A stretch of DNA of 64,000 nt from Lysobacteraceae bacterium CU05-9 (GTDB lineage Bacteria; Pseudomonadota; Gammaproteobacteria; Xanthomonadales; Xanthomonadaceae). Location: the NCBI GenBank assembly GCA_007556525.1, contig SWJS01000002.1:186001-250000 (forward strand), read 5' to 3'. Under the pieces are notes generated by a model. The model had not been told where the DNA came from and did not search any database. It saw only the letters and a list, made by a program, of their open reading frames with translations. Shown here in pieces: positions 27,172 to 36,723 of this stretch (its first letter is position 1; each line of letters opens with the position of its first letter). A program made the position numbers and the translations under genes.

Positions 27172-27681
27172 TTATTTGTTCTTCGCGGCTTTGGCGAGTT
27201 TCTTGCGGACCATTTCGCGCTTGAGCGGCGATAGGTAGTCAACGAACAATTTGCCATCGAGGTGATCCATCTCGTGTTGGATGCACACGGCAAGCACGCC
27301 ATCGGCGTCCAATTCGAACTCTTCGCCCTGACGGTTCACGGCCTTGACCTTGATCGTGTTCGCACGGGTCACATCCGCAAAAATCCCGGGCACCGACAGG
27401 CAACCTTCCTGATACACCTGCTCGCCATCGCGCTCAAGGATCTCAGGATTCACGAACACCAGCGGATTGCTTTGATCTTCGCTCACGTCGATGACCATGA
27501 AACGTTGATGCACGTCGACCTGACTCGCAGCGAGGCCAATGCCCGGCGCGTCATACATGGTGGCGAACATCTGGTCAAAAAGTGCCTGGAACTCATCGCC
27601 CGTCACCTTCGACACGTCGACCGGTTTGGCAACGGTGCGCAGGCGCGGATCTGGAAATTCAAGAATGGGAAGTAACGACAT
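27172..27681 (-). CDS. def: Peptide deformylase
   Basis: A 169-aa metalloenzyme that removes the N-formyl group from new proteins. All three conserved motifs are present: [17 protein letters not shown] (metal ligand Cys94) and QHEMDHLDG (His136, Glu137, His140). ATG 27681 fits the family N-terminus ([14 protein letters not shown]); a longer frame from 27708 is unlikely. Transcribed divergently from dprA. Confidence 0.97.
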   Translation of the reverse strand: MSLLPILEFPDPRLRTVAKPVDVSKVTGDEFQALFDQMFATMYDAPGIGLAASQVDVHQRFMVIDVSEDQSNPLVFVNPEILERDGEQVYQEGCLSVPGIFADVTRANTIKVKAVNRQGEEFELDADGVLAVCIQHEMDHLDGKLFVDYLSPLKREMVRKKLAKAAKNK

Positions 27682-27831
27682 TGCAAGGTTCTTCGGATTC
27701 GGTATCACCCTATATTCTACCGTTTATCGGCTGAATCATGCGGTTTGTCGGGTTTTGGGACAGGTACCGTTTGGCGAGGTCGCGCGGCGGCACACAGTGG
27801 TTTTTGTTTCTACTCAAAAGGTCCCGTCCCC

Positions 27832-28998
27832 ATGCCACTCCCCGACTACGCCGAACCACTGCTGACCATTCTCGCTCCCAAGTACGGCGCTGGCGTCAAA
27901 CGCAAATACATTGAAGAGTTGCGGGCGCCACCGTGTGTGGCGGATGTTTTGCCCATGATTGACGCGAAGAATAAGGACTATTTGAAGGAGCTGAAGGATG
28001 AAAAAGGCGACCTAAAGCGCCGCGTGGATCGCGCGATGGAGTGGCTCTCGCATCCGAACCATCACTTCATTCCTTGGTATTCACCACTTTTCCCTGCGAT
28101 GCTCAAGCGCGGCGATTCCTTCCAGGCGGGGCTGTTCGTGGACGGCAATCCTTTGGCGCTGTGGTTCCAGCAAATCGCGGTGATCGGGTCCCGCAATCCG
28201 TCGTGGCAAGGGAAGGACAATACGGATTTTTTCGTGGAGGGGCTGGTTAAGTCGGGCTTGGCGATCACGAGCGGACTCGCGGCAGGGATTGATTCGCGGG
28301 CGCACGAGGCGGCGCTCAGGTTCGGTGGCGTGCCCATCGGTGTGCTCGGGAATGGGCCGGACGTCATCTATCCCGCGTCGAATCGACGATTGCAGACGGA
28401 AGTGGCGGAGGCGGGAGCAGTGGTGACGGAGTTTTTCCCGGGGGACCGCCCTGATCGGTATCACTTCCCCTTGCGCAACCGCATTATTGCGGGGCTCTCG
28501 GTCGCAACGATGCTGATTGAGGGGCGCGAAGGGTCCGGTGCGACAGGAACCGCGAAGCATGCGCTGGATAACGGCAAAGAGGTGTTTGCGGTGCCGGGCT
28601 CGATCCACAACCCCCTGTATCGCGGAAATCATCGCCTGATCAAGGACGGGGCGATACTCGCGCAATCGATTCCGGAGGTATTGCAGGAGATTGAAGTCAT
28701 GCGGGAGCGCTGCAATCTGGACTTCGAGGAGGTGCCCGAGGAGCTTAAGGCGGCGCTGGCTGAACAGTTCTGGATTGACCCCATTGAAAACCCCTTCGAC
28801 GACCCCGACTACAACACCTTGTGGCAAAGCTTCGACGACGACCCAACAGATATGGGTTCACTGGTTGAGCGCACTGGATTGACGTTTGCGAAAGTCTCGG
28901 TCATTCTGGTGGAGCTGGAGTCTGAAGGCAAAGTCATTAGTCTTGACGGGCGCTACCACAAGGTCCGCAAACGCAGAGCACTTTCGGGTGCAGGCTGA
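27832..28998 (+). CDS. dprA: DNA-processing protein DprA (Smf)
   Basis: A 388-aa protein that loads RecA on incoming single-stranded DNA during natural transformation. The Rossmann-like core shows [55 protein letters not shown], and [36 protein letters not shown]-terminal winged-helix DML1-like domain follows ([27 protein letters not shown]). ATG 27832 has AAGG upstream. Followed by smg at 5 bp. The order dprA-smg-topA-tsaC is conserved in Beta- and Gammaproteobacteria. Confidence 0.95.
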   Translation: MPLPDYAEPLLTILAPKYGAGVKRKYIEELRAPPCVADVLPMIDAKNKDYLKELKDEKGDLKRRVDRAMEWLSHPNHHFIPWYSPLFPAMLKRGDSFQAGLFVDGNPLALWFQQIAVIGSRNPSWQGKDNTDFFVEGLVKSGLAITSGLAAGIDSRAHEAALRFGGVPIGVLGNGPDVIYPASNRRLQTEVAEAGAVVTEFFPGDRPDRYHFPLRNRIIAGLSVATMLIEGREGSGATGTAKHALDNGKEVFAVPGSIHNPLYRGNHRLIKDGAILAQSIPEVLQEIEVMRERCNLDFEEVPEELKAALAEQFWIDPIENPFDDPDYNTLWQSFDDDPTDMGSLVERTGLTFAKVSVILVELESEGKVISLDGRYHKVRKRRALSGAG

Positions 28999-29003
28999 GG
29001 GAA

Positions 29004-29498
29004 ATGAAAGAAAGCATTTTGGACGTACTGCTGTATTTATTCGAACACTACCTGACCGCTGAGGCGGACCTCGTTCAGGATCGCAACCAGCTCATCAGTG
29101 GCCCCCTTTCCGACGATTTAGGGCGTGCCGGCTTCTCCGCCGAAGAGATTAAACGCGCATTTGACTGGCTCGACGCCCTGGATCAGCAGCGTCCGGCAGG
29201 TGGCAGTGCGCCTGTATCGCTGCATTCGGCGGTGCGGGTGTTCCATGGCCGTGAGCTCGAGAAGTTGGATCGGGAGTGCATCGGTTTTCTCATGAAATTG
29301 GAGCAGCAGGCAGTGCTGACGCCGGCGCAACGGGAGATCGTTGTGGACCGCGCAATGGCGCTGGATCAGGATCCATTGGAGCTCGATGACTTGAAATGGG
29401 TCGTTTTGATGGTACTGTTCAACCAACCAGGTAGTGAAGCGGCGTATGCCTGGATGGAAACGCAGATTTTCGAGGATGACCCCGAATCGGTTCATTGA
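29004..29498 (+). CDS. smg: Smg family protein (DUF494)
   Basis: A 164-aa protein beginning [17 protein letters not shown], the invariant opening of Smg/DUF494. It contains the usual [21 protein letters not shown] segment and the ending [26 protein letters not shown]. Smg is always found near dprA and topA; its biochemical role is still unknown. Co-transcribed with dprA. Confidence 0.93.
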   Translation: MKESILDVLLYLFEHYLTAEADLVQDRNQLISGPLSDDLGRAGFSAEEIKRAFDWLDALDQQRPAGGSAPVSLHSAVRVFHGRELEKLDRECIGFLMKLEQQAVLTPAQREIVVDRAMALDQDPLELDDLKWVVLMVLFNQPGSEAAYAWMETQIFEDDPESVH

Positions 29499-29517
29499 CG
29501 GAATCTGAACGCACCTC

Positions 29518-29547
29518 TTGACATTCGTCGAAAGGCGTGAAAATCAT
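29518..29547 (+). promoter_or_regulatory. Candidate sigma-70 promoter of topA
   Basis: A perfect TTGACA (29518-29523) is followed after 18 bp by AATCAT (29542-29547, four of six bases). It lies 20 bp past the smg stop and would give a leader of about 85 nt including the hairpin at 29557-29584. Confidence 0.45.
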
Positions 29548-29556
29548 AAAAAAGGA

Positions 29557-29584
29557 AACGCCCACCCCTCATCCGGTGGGCGTT
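29557..29584. terminator. Strong stem-loop in the smg-topA gap
   Basis: A perfect 10-bp stem (AACGCCCACC / GGTGGGCGTT) with an 8-nt loop. On the plus strand no T-tract follows, so it is a poor terminator for smg and may act as a leader hairpin of topA. On the minus strand a T-rich tract (TTTCCTTTTTT) follows, which would stop antisense transcription. Confidence 0.6.
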
Positions 29585-29639
29585 AGCTTCTCGACCAGTC
29601 CTTAACATGGCACAGGGCATGGTCTGATTTGAGGAATTT

Positions 29640-32126
29640 ATGGCCAATAACCTGCTCATCGTGGAATCGCCGGCAAAGGCGAAGACCATTAATAAGTACC
29701 TGGGAAAGGATTTCATCGTCCTGGCCTCGTACGGTCACGTCCGCGACGTAGTCCCGAAGGACGGCTCGGTCGACCCTGACAAGAACTTCAGCATCGAGTG
29801 GCAGCTCAATTCGAAGAGCGCCCCGCATCTCGACAAGATCTTCAAAGCCGCCAAGGACGCGTCCAACATCTATCTGGCGACTGACCCGGATCGCGAAGGT
29901 GAGGCCATCTCCTGGCATCTGTCGGAGATCATGGCGAAGAAAGGTCTTTTGAAGGACCGCAACGTCAAGCGTGTCGTGTTCACGGAAGTGACGCAGAAGG
30001 CGGTGCAGGAAGCGGTTGCCAACCCACGTGACATTTCCGAGTGGCTCGTCGATGCGTATAAGGCGCGTCGCGTTCTCGACTATTTGGTCGGTTTCAAAAT
30101 CTCCCCACTGCTCTGGCGTTACATCCGCGGCGCGAAATCCGCCGGACGTGTGCAATCCCCTGCCCTTCGTTTGATCGTTGAGCGTGAGGCGGAGATCGAA
30201 GCATTCGTGTCGCAGGAATACTGGTCGATTGATGCGCATTGCTCGCATCCGAAGCAGGATTTCGCCGCGAAGTTGATCCGCTACGACAACAAGAAGTTCG
30301 AGCAATTCACGATCACTGATGAAGGTGATGCGTCCGCTGCGAAGGCCCGCATTCTCAAGGATGCGCAAGGACAACTGCGCGTCACTGATGTCTCGTCGAA
30401 GGAACGCAAGCGCCGCCCTGCACCTCCGTTCACGACATCCACGTTGCAACAGGAAGCTGGCCGCAAGCTTGGTTTCCCGACGCGCAAGACGATGCAAGTC
30501 GCACAGAAATTGTATGAAGGCATCCGCATCGGCGACGAAGGCACGGTCGGTCTGATCTCCTACATGCGTACTGACTCACTGTCGTTGTCCGGCGAAGCGC
30601 TGGGGCAATTGCGTGACGTGATTGCTCGCGACTATGGCATTGAGAATTTGCCGGATAAGCCGAATTTTTATAAGAACAAAAACCAAAATGCCCAAGAGGC
30701 CCACGAAGCAATTCGACCAACCTCGGCGTTGCGTACTCCTGCACAAGTTGCGAAGTACCTGACGGAAGACGAGCGCAAGTTGTACTCGTTGATTTGGAAG
30801 CGTGCGGTTGCATCGCAGATGATTCCGGCGACGATGAATACGGTGTCGATCGACTTGGCAGCAGGTTCCGATCATACGTTCCGCGTCTCGGGTACGACGG
30901 TGGTGGTACCGGGCTTCCTTGCGGTTTACGAAGAAGGTCGCGATGCGAAGCGCGTCGATGACGACGATGAAGGCCGCAAGGTACCGCCGTTGAAGATTGG
31001 CGATGTCGTTGATTTGAATGACGTTGTGACGAATCAACATTTCACCGAACCGCCGCCGCGTTATTCGGAAGCGTCGCTAGTGAAGGCGCTCGAAGAATTC
31101 GGCATTGGCCGTCCTTCGACGTACGCCTCGATCATCTCGACGTTGCTTTATAAGGACTACACGATCCTCGATAACAAGCGGTTCAAGCCGACGGATTTGG
31201 GACGTGTTTTGGTGATCTTCCTGACGGAATATTTCAACCGTTACGTGGATTACGGCTTTACGGCCGCGATGGAAAATGAGCTCGACAAGATCGCCGAAGG
31301 CGAAGCGAAGTGGCTCGAGGTGATGGAGCAATTCTGGAAGGCGTTCGGTGAGCGCATCAAGGAAGTGACGGTGATCATCAACGGCCGCGAAGTGAAGTTC
31401 CCGGGCATCGTTGAGCTGGGCACGGATCCGGTGTCGGGCAAACCGTTGTCGGCGCGCGTCGGTCAGTACGGTGCGTTTGCGCAGATCGGTACGGTGGATG
31501 ACGAGGAAAAACCGAAGTTCGCTTCCTTGATGGATGGGCAAAGTATTTTTACGATTTCGCCGAAGGATGCGCTGGCGTTGTTCGCACTGCCGCGGACGTT
31601 GGGTGAAGTCGATGGCGTTGAAGTCGTGGCTGCACGTGGTCCATTCGGTGCGTATGTCCGTAAGGGCACGACGAATGCGTCGCTCAAGGGTGATGACAAT
31701 CCGTACACGATTGAATTGGATCGTGCCCTGTTCCTGATCAATGAGAAGGAAGAGTTCATCCGCAATCGCATCATCAAGGAGTTTGATGGTTCGAAAATTC
31801 AGGTGCTGAATGGTCGTTTTGGGCCGTTTATTTCCGACGGCGAATTGAATGGCAAAATTCCGAAGGACGTCGAGCCTCGTTCGATCACGTTGGAGCAAGC
31901 CGAAGAGTGGTTGAAGGAAACGGGCAAGCCGGCGCGTCGTGGTTTTGGTCGTAAGGCCGTGAAGAAAGTCGCGAAAAAAGCTGCGGCGAAGAAGGTTGCC
32001 AAGAAGGCAGCGACGAAGAAAGTCGCCAAAAAAGCCGTGAAAAAGGCTGCGAAAAAGACCGCCGCCAAGAAAACGGCCGCCAAAAAAGTCGCGAAGAAAG
32101 CCGCTGCCAAGAAATCGGCCGAATAA
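29640..32126 (+). CDS. topA: DNA topoisomerase I
   Basis: An 828-aa type IA topoisomerase that relaxes negative supercoils. The Toprim domain at the N-terminus (LLIVESPAKAKTINKYLG; DPDREGEAISWHL) is complete, and catalytic Tyr308 is in LISYMRTDS. The C-terminal part has topoisomerase repeat modules (FGPFISDGELNGKIPKDV) but no tetracysteine zinc fingers, unlike E. coli. It ends in about 55 residues of Lys-Ala-rich histone-H1-like tail (about 774-828). Start codon has GAGGAATTT upstream. Confidence 0.97.
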   Translation: MANNLLIVESPAKAKTINKYLGKDFIVLASYGHVRDVVPKDGSVDPDKNFSIEWQLNSKSAPHLDKIFKAAKDASNIYLATDPDREGEAISWHLSEIMAKKGLLKDRNVKRVVFTEVTQKAVQEAVANPRDISEWLVDAYKARRVLDYLVGFKISPLLWRYIRGAKSAGRVQSPALRLIVEREAEIEAFVSQEYWSIDAHCSHPKQDFAAKLIRYDNKKFEQFTITDEGDASAAKARILKDAQGQLRVTDVSSKERKRRPAPPFTTSTLQQEAGRKLGFPTRKTMQVAQKLYEGIRIGDEGTVGLISYMRTDSLSLSGEALGQLRDVIARDYGIENLPDKPNFYKNKNQNAQEAHEAIRPTSALRTPAQVAKYLTEDERKLYSLIWKRAVASQMIPATMNTVSIDLAAGSDHTFRVSGTTVVVPGFLAVYEEGRDAKRVDDDDEGRKVPPLKIGDVVDLNDVVTNQHFTEPPPRYSEASLVKALEEFGIGRPSTYASIISTLLYKDYTILDNKRFKPTDLGRVLVIFLTEYFNRYVDYGFTAAMENELDKIAEGEAKWLEVMEQFWKAFGERIKEVTVIINGREVKFPGIVELGTDPVSGKPLSARVGQYGAFAQIGTVDDEEKPKFASLMDGQSIFTISPKDALALFALPRTLGEVDGVEVVAARGPFGAYVRKGTTNASLKGDDNPYTIELDRALFLINEKEEFIRNRIIKEFDGSKIQVLNGRFGPFISDGELNGKIPKDVEPRSITLEQAEEWLKETGKPARRGFGRKAVKKVAKKAAAKKVAKKAATKKVAKKAVKKAAKKTAAKKTAAKKVAKKAAAKKSAE

Positions 32127-32132
32127 CTCGCC

Positions 32133-32690
32133 ATGAAAGTTCTCTCCGCCGCCGAATGTGGTCTTGTTTGCCGCAACGGCGGCGTTGTTCTTTATCCGAC
32201 GGAAGGTGTGTGGGGTCTCGGCTGCTCGCCCATTGACGAGGATGCGGTGCGCCGTGTGTTGGCGTTGAAGTCGCGCGAGGAGTCCAAGGGGCTCATTCTC
32301 ATCGCTGCGTCGATTGCGCAGCTGATGCCGTTCCTCGATATCACTTCGCTGTCGGAAGATCGCTGCGACGAGATTTCTGCGTCCTGGCCCGGCCCCAACA
32401 CGTGGGTCATTCCTGCATCAGGTTTAGTGCCGGCGTTCGTGCGCGGGGCGTTTCAGAGCGTTGCCGTGCGTGTGACGTCGCATCCATCAGTGCGCGAGAT
32501 GTGCAATTCGTTTGGCGGGGCGTTGGTGTCGACTTCCGCCAATGTCGCCGGTGCGCCGTCGCCGTTGTCATTCGCGACGGTTTGTTCTTCGATCGTCTCG
32601 GGCGTCGATGCGGTTTGCGTCGGCGATACGTTAGGGACGGGTGTTGCGTCGACGATTCGCGATGCGGTGACGGGTGAAGTTCTGCGCTAG
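32133..32690 (+). CDS. tsaC: L-threonylcarbamoyladenylate synthase (TsaC/YrdC)
   Basis: A 185-aa YrdC/Sua5-type enzyme that makes threonylcarbamoyl-AMP for t6A37 of ANN-reading tRNAs. The N-terminal YPTEGVWGLGCSP, the K-S-R-like ALKSREESKGLILIAAS and ALVSTSANVAGAPSP are the diagnostic motifs. It starts 6 bp after topA. Its stop shares four bases (CTAG) with the stop of the convergent membrane-protein gene. Confidence 0.95.
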   Translation: MKVLSAAECGLVCRNGGVVLYPTEGVWGLGCSPIDEDAVRRVLALKSREESKGLILIAASIAQLMPFLDITSLSEDRCDEISASWPGPNTWVIPASGLVPAFVRGAFQSVAVRVTSHPSVREMCNSFGGALVSTSANVAGAPSPLSFATVCSSIVSGVDAVCVGDTLGTGVASTIRDAVTGEVLR

Positions 32691-33067
32691 TTGATGTTCA
32701 ACCGTTTGCGGACTGCTGCAGCGAGCGCCATGCGCCCCACGTACAACGCGATCAGCACGATGAGGATGCGTGTCGCACTGCCGGCAAATCCCGTCGCCTG
32801 ACCAATCGCGGTCATCTGATACAACACCGTCAAAATAATCAGCGGCGCCATATACGATATCCAGAACAATGGTCCGCGGAACACTTCATATTTCGCCTGC
32901 AGAATGTTTGCCTGCGGAATCGCGGGCCACTTCGACTCGCCAGGTAATCGGGGACTCACGCCGTTCGTGCGATCAAGCGCCTTCAGGAAGAACCAACGCA
33001 ATCCAAGGACGAGCAACGCGATAAACGCGAACTGGAATGCGAATGTGAGTAGAACGGTTGAATTCAT
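32687..33067 (-). CDS. Small membrane protein, paralogue of the next gene
   Basis: A 126-aa protein with an N-terminal transmembrane helix and two or three C-terminal helices. Shared with the neighbour at 33088 is the pattern GExKWPxxP, then AK, then a Px-F hydrophobic stretch, LYQ, and a C-terminal RKRL. ATG 33067 was chosen because the helix begins there; the longer open frame to 33283 runs antisense into the upstream gene's coding region. The Px-F/LYQ part weakly recalls MAPEG-type proteins. Function unknown. Confidence 0.65.
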   Translation of the reverse strand: MNSTVLLTFAFQFAFIALLVLGLRWFFLKALDRTNGVSPRLPGESKWPAIPQANILQAKYEVFRGPLFWISYMAPLIILTVLYQMTAIGQATGFAGSATRILIVLIALYVGRMALAAAVRKRLNIN

Positions 33068-33087
33068 TTTTTTTGATCTCGGGAATA

Positions 33088-33495
33088 CTATTGACCGACT
33101 CTGCTCTTCGAGGCGGTAAGGCGCTTGCGAACCAACAATGCAAGAGCGTATTGATGAAGGACCATCGCCGCAAGCACAACGCCAGTAATGATCATGATCT
33201 GGCAAACGAGACTCTTCCCGTCCGCCATTTGAGCTCCGACGGTTTGATAAAGGATGAACATCACTGCGAACAATCCAAGCCAACCCAGAAAGAACACGGG
33301 GCTTGAAATCACGTCAGACTTCGCCCGCATGACCTCTTCATTTGGGAACGATGGCCACTTTTTCTCACCCAGGAATATAGGCTTGGATCCGTTACTCCGT
33401 CGCACCGTTTTCAACTGATCGGAACGGATCAGCCAGATCATCCCGAGGATGAAGGCACCAAAGCCAAAGTAAATCAGATATCCAATCCAGCTCAT
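33088..33495 (-). CDS. Small membrane protein, paralogue of the previous gene
   Basis: A 135-aa protein with a hydrophobic N-terminal helix, a central hydrophilic segment (FLGEKKWPSFPNEEVMRAKSD), and two or three helices ending in ALALLVRKRL. It is clearly related to the protein at 32687-33067 and lies 20 bp upstream on the same strand, so the pair arose by tandem duplication. A MAPEG-like relation is possible but weak. Function unknown. Confidence 0.65.
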   Translation of the reverse strand: MSWIGYLIYFGFGAFILGMIWLIRSDQLKTVRRSNGSKPIFLGEKKWPSFPNEEVMRAKSDVISSPVFFLGWLGLFAVMFILYQTVGAQMADGKSLVCQIMIITGVVLAAMVLHQYALALLVRKRLTASKSRVGQ

Positions 33496-33541
33496 AACCG
33501 TCGTCTCAAACTCGTTCCGGCAAGATTATCAAATCAACATT

Positions 33542-33949
33542 TCATGCAAGTGAAGATTGCAACTTCGCCCGATAGAACTTCGCGCGGATGACACTTGCAA
33601 GGAACATCACCGGCAACGCGACCAACGCGAATGCCATCAAGTATTTCAACGATGCGGTGAAGCCAGCCTCATTGCCGACAATGCGAGTTGCGATGACAAC
33701 AGCGGCCAACACACCGAGCATCGCCAACGCATCAAGCAACCAGGCGACGACGGACGAGTGCAAGGCGAGTAATCGGCCACGCAGTTGAGCGTCGGTGATT
33801 TTGCGGCGTTGTTTCTCGTCGAGGAAACGACGGAAGTAAGCAACACCCGATCGCGTGCCGAGACGATACTTCGAAACCATGTGCATCAAGACTGTTCCGA
33901 ATGCAAACAGCAGCACATACATCAGCAACTCAGCATTTGTATTCGCCAT
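33542..33949 (-). CDS. Small membrane protein of unknown function
   Basis: A 135-aa protein with a first helix at about 8-28, a basic cytoplasmic loop (YFRRFLDEKQRRKITDAQLRGR), then two or three helices. It is not visibly related to the two membrane proteins next to it. Its start abuts the stop of the SDR gene (33949), and it lies 46 bp before the paralogue pair, so the three probably share a transcript. Confidence 0.6.
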   Translation of the reverse strand: MANTNAELLMYVLLFAFGTVLMHMVSKYRLGTRSGVAYFRRFLDEKQRRKITDAQLRGRLLALHSSVVAWLLDALAMLGVLAAVVIATRIVGNEAGFTASLKYLMAFALVALPVMFLASVIRAKFYRAKLQSSLA

Positions 33950-34728
33950 CAGAATCCATACCTCAGGAAGCCACCGTCAACCGCCACGCATTCACCGGTA
34001 ATGTACGACGCAGCAGGCATGCACAAAAACGCAATCGCCGCCGCAACCTCTTCCGGCTCACCAACGCGTCCCATTGGTGTCCGTAACAAAACATCATCCA
34101 AATATTCCGGATCCGCCAACTTCTCCGACGTCCGCCGCGTCCGAATGTACCAAGGCGCAACCGAGTTCACACGGATGCCATCTTCTGCCCACTCGACCGC
34201 AAGGTTGCGTGTCATCTGATGCATCGCCGCTTTCGTCATGCCGTAAACGGCGCCAGTGCGAACATGCATCACACCGGACACGGAACCGACATTCACAACC
34301 GAAGTCGCAGCGTGCTTCACCAACAACGGATGGCAGAAGCGCGAGATTTCAAATGCGGAAAAAGTATTGAGCTCGAACAGATGCCGCCACTCTTCATCGG
34401 AATAATCCGTCGCCGGCATCGACTTATTGCCGCCGGCGTTGTTGATGAGAATGTGCAGGCCTTCGTCGAAGTCCTCGACCCAATCGATCAAGTCACGCCG
34501 CTCTTCATCGCGCGAAACATCAGCCGGGAAAATCTGCACATCACGCAACGGAAATTCTTCGAGGATTTCGTCGCGGGCATTTTCGAGTGAGTTCAGATCA
34601 CGGCCATTGAGCAATACATCGGCGCCGAGCGATACGAGCTCACGCGCCGTTGCGAAACCAATGCCCGCACTCGCGCCGGTGACCAGCGCGAGCTTCCCAT
34701 CCAAACGCCAACGATCATTTGCCATCAA
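33949..34728 (-). CDS. Short-chain dehydrogenase/reductase (SDR)
   Basis: A 259-aa classical SDR with the cofactor motif [12 protein letters not shown], the NNAG motif ([10 protein letters not shown]), catalytic Ser-Tyr-Lys ([21 protein letters not shown]) and the typical C-terminus [12 protein letters not shown]. It resembles the plant tropinone-reductase-like branch and enoyl or 3-oxoacyl reductases. The substrate is unknown. Either of two adjacent ATG codons (34728 or 34725) could be the start. Shares a base with the next membrane-protein gene. Confidence 0.92.
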   Translation of the reverse strand: MMANDRWRLDGKLALVTGASAGIGFATARELVSLGADVLLNGRDLNSLENARDEILEEFPLRDVQIFPADVSRDEERRDLIDWVEDFDEGLHILINNAGGNKSMPATDYSDEEWRHLFELNTFSAFEISRFCHPLLVKHAATSVVNVGSVSGVMHVRTGAVYGMTKAAMHQMTRNLAVEWAEDGIRVNSVAPWYIRTRRTSEKLADPEYLDDVLLRTPMGRVGEPEEVAAAIAFLCMPAASYITGECVAVDGGFLRYGF

Positions 34729-34743
34729 CGCACACCGAAAAAA

Positions 34744-36657
34744 TTACTGACAGAGACAGTGTGCCACGGGAGTGATGACTTGACCTGATGGTTTTGACGA
34801 CAGCTTACGCAGAACATCAAATTCCTTGACCATCTGCGGCGATGCTTCCACGAAGAAACTACGCAGGAACGAGTTGCCCGCAATGAATGCCTTGACCCGC
34901 GGAACCTTGCCGAACAACTCGGAGAATGGTGTCGCTTTCTCTTCGATGTACTTTTGGCCGTAAGAGCCAACATCACCGAGCTTTGCCAACGATGCCGCGT
35001 ACTTGATCGCATCATTCAACGTACCGAACTCATCGACCAAACCGCGTTCCTTCGCTTGCGCACCCGTCCAAACACGACCTTGCGCAATCTCATCGATTTG
35101 CTCGTAAGTCTTGCCGCGCGCCTTCGCAACGTTGCCCGCGAAATCACGGTAACCCTTCTCGATCACGCCTTGAATCAAGCCCTTCACTTCAGGTGCCATT
35201 GGACGTGTTGGATCAAACGCACCGGCAAATGGCGTGGTTTGGACGCCGTCGGTGTGGACACCGATTTTGTCGAGGCCACGAGTGACATTCGGAATCAAAC
35301 CAAAAATACCGATCGACCCCGTAATCGTCGAAGGATCCGCATAGATTCGATTCGCATCCATCGAAATCCAATAGCCACCCGATGCCGCCAAGTCACCCAT
35401 CGATGCGACGACCGGCTTGCCCGCCTTCTTCAATGCATTCACTTCACGGCGGATTTGTTCCGATGCAAAAACTTCCCCACCCGGCGAATTCACGCGCAGC
35501 ACAACCGCCTTGATGGATTTGTCCTTCAACGCTTCACGCAAAAGCTTCGACGTCGAGTCACCACCGATGGTGCCGGCTGGCTTTTCGCCACCTGCAATTT
35601 CGCCTTCCGCAATGATCACGCCAACGTTCGACGTTGCCATCAAAGGCTGTGACTTGTTCGGTTCCATGCTGATCGTATCGAGGTAATTCTGATAGCCGAT
35701 CGCACGGTAACCAAGATCATTCGAATCGTCCTTGACGCCCTTCTTCGCAATCATGTCGTTGAACTCGGCGCGCGTTTTCAAACCATCAACCCACTTCGAT
35801 GCCAACGCATATTTCGCAAGATCACCATCGGTGATGGACGTTTGATTGAGAATGCTTGCGTTCAAAGCGTCCGGCGTTGTCTTGCGATCTTTCGCGACGT
35901 CCGCCATGTAGCGCGTCCACACATCATTCATCCAGAACATGTCCGCTTCTTTCGCAGCAGGCGACGACGCATCGAGAATGTATGGCTCCGCTGCCGACTT
36001 GAATGTGCCGACCTTGAACAGCTGCATATCAACGCCAAGCTTGTCCTGCAACAACTCACGGTAGTACTGACGGTAGCGCGACAGACCCATCAACATGACG
36101 CCGTTCAATGGATCGACGTAAACCTGGTTGCCTGCAGCGGCGATCAAATATTGGCTTTGCTCGAAACCTTCCGTATACGTAATGACTTCCTTGCCGGAAT
36201 CACGTACGGCACGGACGGCTTGCGCGATTTCGCGCGTCGAAGCCCAGCCCGTTGGTGTCAACTTATCGAGATCCAGCACAACACGGTTGATGCGCTTGTC
36301 GTCCTTCACACGATCCAAAACTTGCAGCAGATCCCGTAAACGAACTTCGCTGGAATCATCACCGGCCATTTTGGTCAACGCTGAAGAGAACGGATCCTGC
36401 GTAAATTGCTCAACGACCTTGCCCTTCGGATTCAGCACGAGGGTCGTGTCGCTTTTCATTGAACTACCGCCGAAGATTCCCGCCAAGACGAGGATCAGGA
36501 AAATCAACAGGAAGAACAAAAAGATCGCATTGAACACCAGGCGACGCAGGAAATTGACGACGTCCCAGCAGCGCTTGAGGAATCGACCCAATGGCGACTC
36601 GAGGAAGCGGCGGCGTGCCGGTGGCGCGGGTGGAACGTGTTGGGCTGGTACAGACAT
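34744..36657 (-). CDS. sppA: Signal peptide peptidase SppA, 67-kDa type
   Basis: A 637-aa inner-membrane serine protease that degrades cleaved signal peptides. It has one N-terminal helix (about 32-54), then two tandem S49 domains. The catalytic lysine is in the KVGTFKSAAEPY segment of the first domain, and the serine is in MGDLAASGGYWISM of the second, the Ser/Lys dyad of the long E. coli-type enzyme. Located 15 bp after the SDR start region; likely monocistronic. Confidence 0.93.
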   Translation of the reverse strand: MSVPAQHVPPAPPARRRFLESPLGRFLKRCWDVVNFLRRLVFNAIFLFFLLIFLILVLAGIFGGSSMKSDTTLVLNPKGKVVEQFTQDPFSSALTKMAGDDSSEVRLRDLLQVLDRVKDDKRINRVVLDLDKLTPTGWASTREIAQAVRAVRDSGKEVITYTEGFEQSQYLIAAAGNQVYVDPLNGVMLMGLSRYRQYYRELLQDKLGVDMQLFKVGTFKSAAEPYILDASSPAAKEADMFWMNDVWTRYMADVAKDRKTTPDALNASILNQTSITDGDLAKYALASKWVDGLKTRAEFNDMIAKKGVKDDSNDLGYRAIGYQNYLDTISMEPNKSQPLMATSNVGVIIAEGEIAGGEKPAGTIGGDSTSKLLREALKDKSIKAVVLRVNSPGGEVFASEQIRREVNALKKAGKPVVASMGDLAASGGYWISMDANRIYADPSTITGSIGIFGLIPNVTRGLDKIGVHTDGVQTTPFAGAFDPTRPMAPEVKGLIQGVIEKGYRDFAGNVAKARGKTYEQIDEIAQGRVWTGAQAKERGLVDEFGTLNDAIKYAASLAKLGDVGSYGQKYIEEKATPFSELFGKVPRVKAFIAGNSFLRSFFVEASPQMVKEFDVLRKLSSKPSGQVITPVAHCLCQ

Positions 36658-36723
36658 GGAAATCCCCGTGTAAATCTAGGTTTTATCGTAACCAATCCTT
36701 GGCGCGTTTAAATGCACCAAAGG

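Noticed and set aside
31960-32126. Tandem AAG/GCC-rich repeat DNA at the end of topA
   Set aside because: It encodes the Lys-Ala-rich tail of TopA in frame. Such tails are common in related bacteria, so it is coding low complexity rather than a separate repeat or CRISPR-like array.
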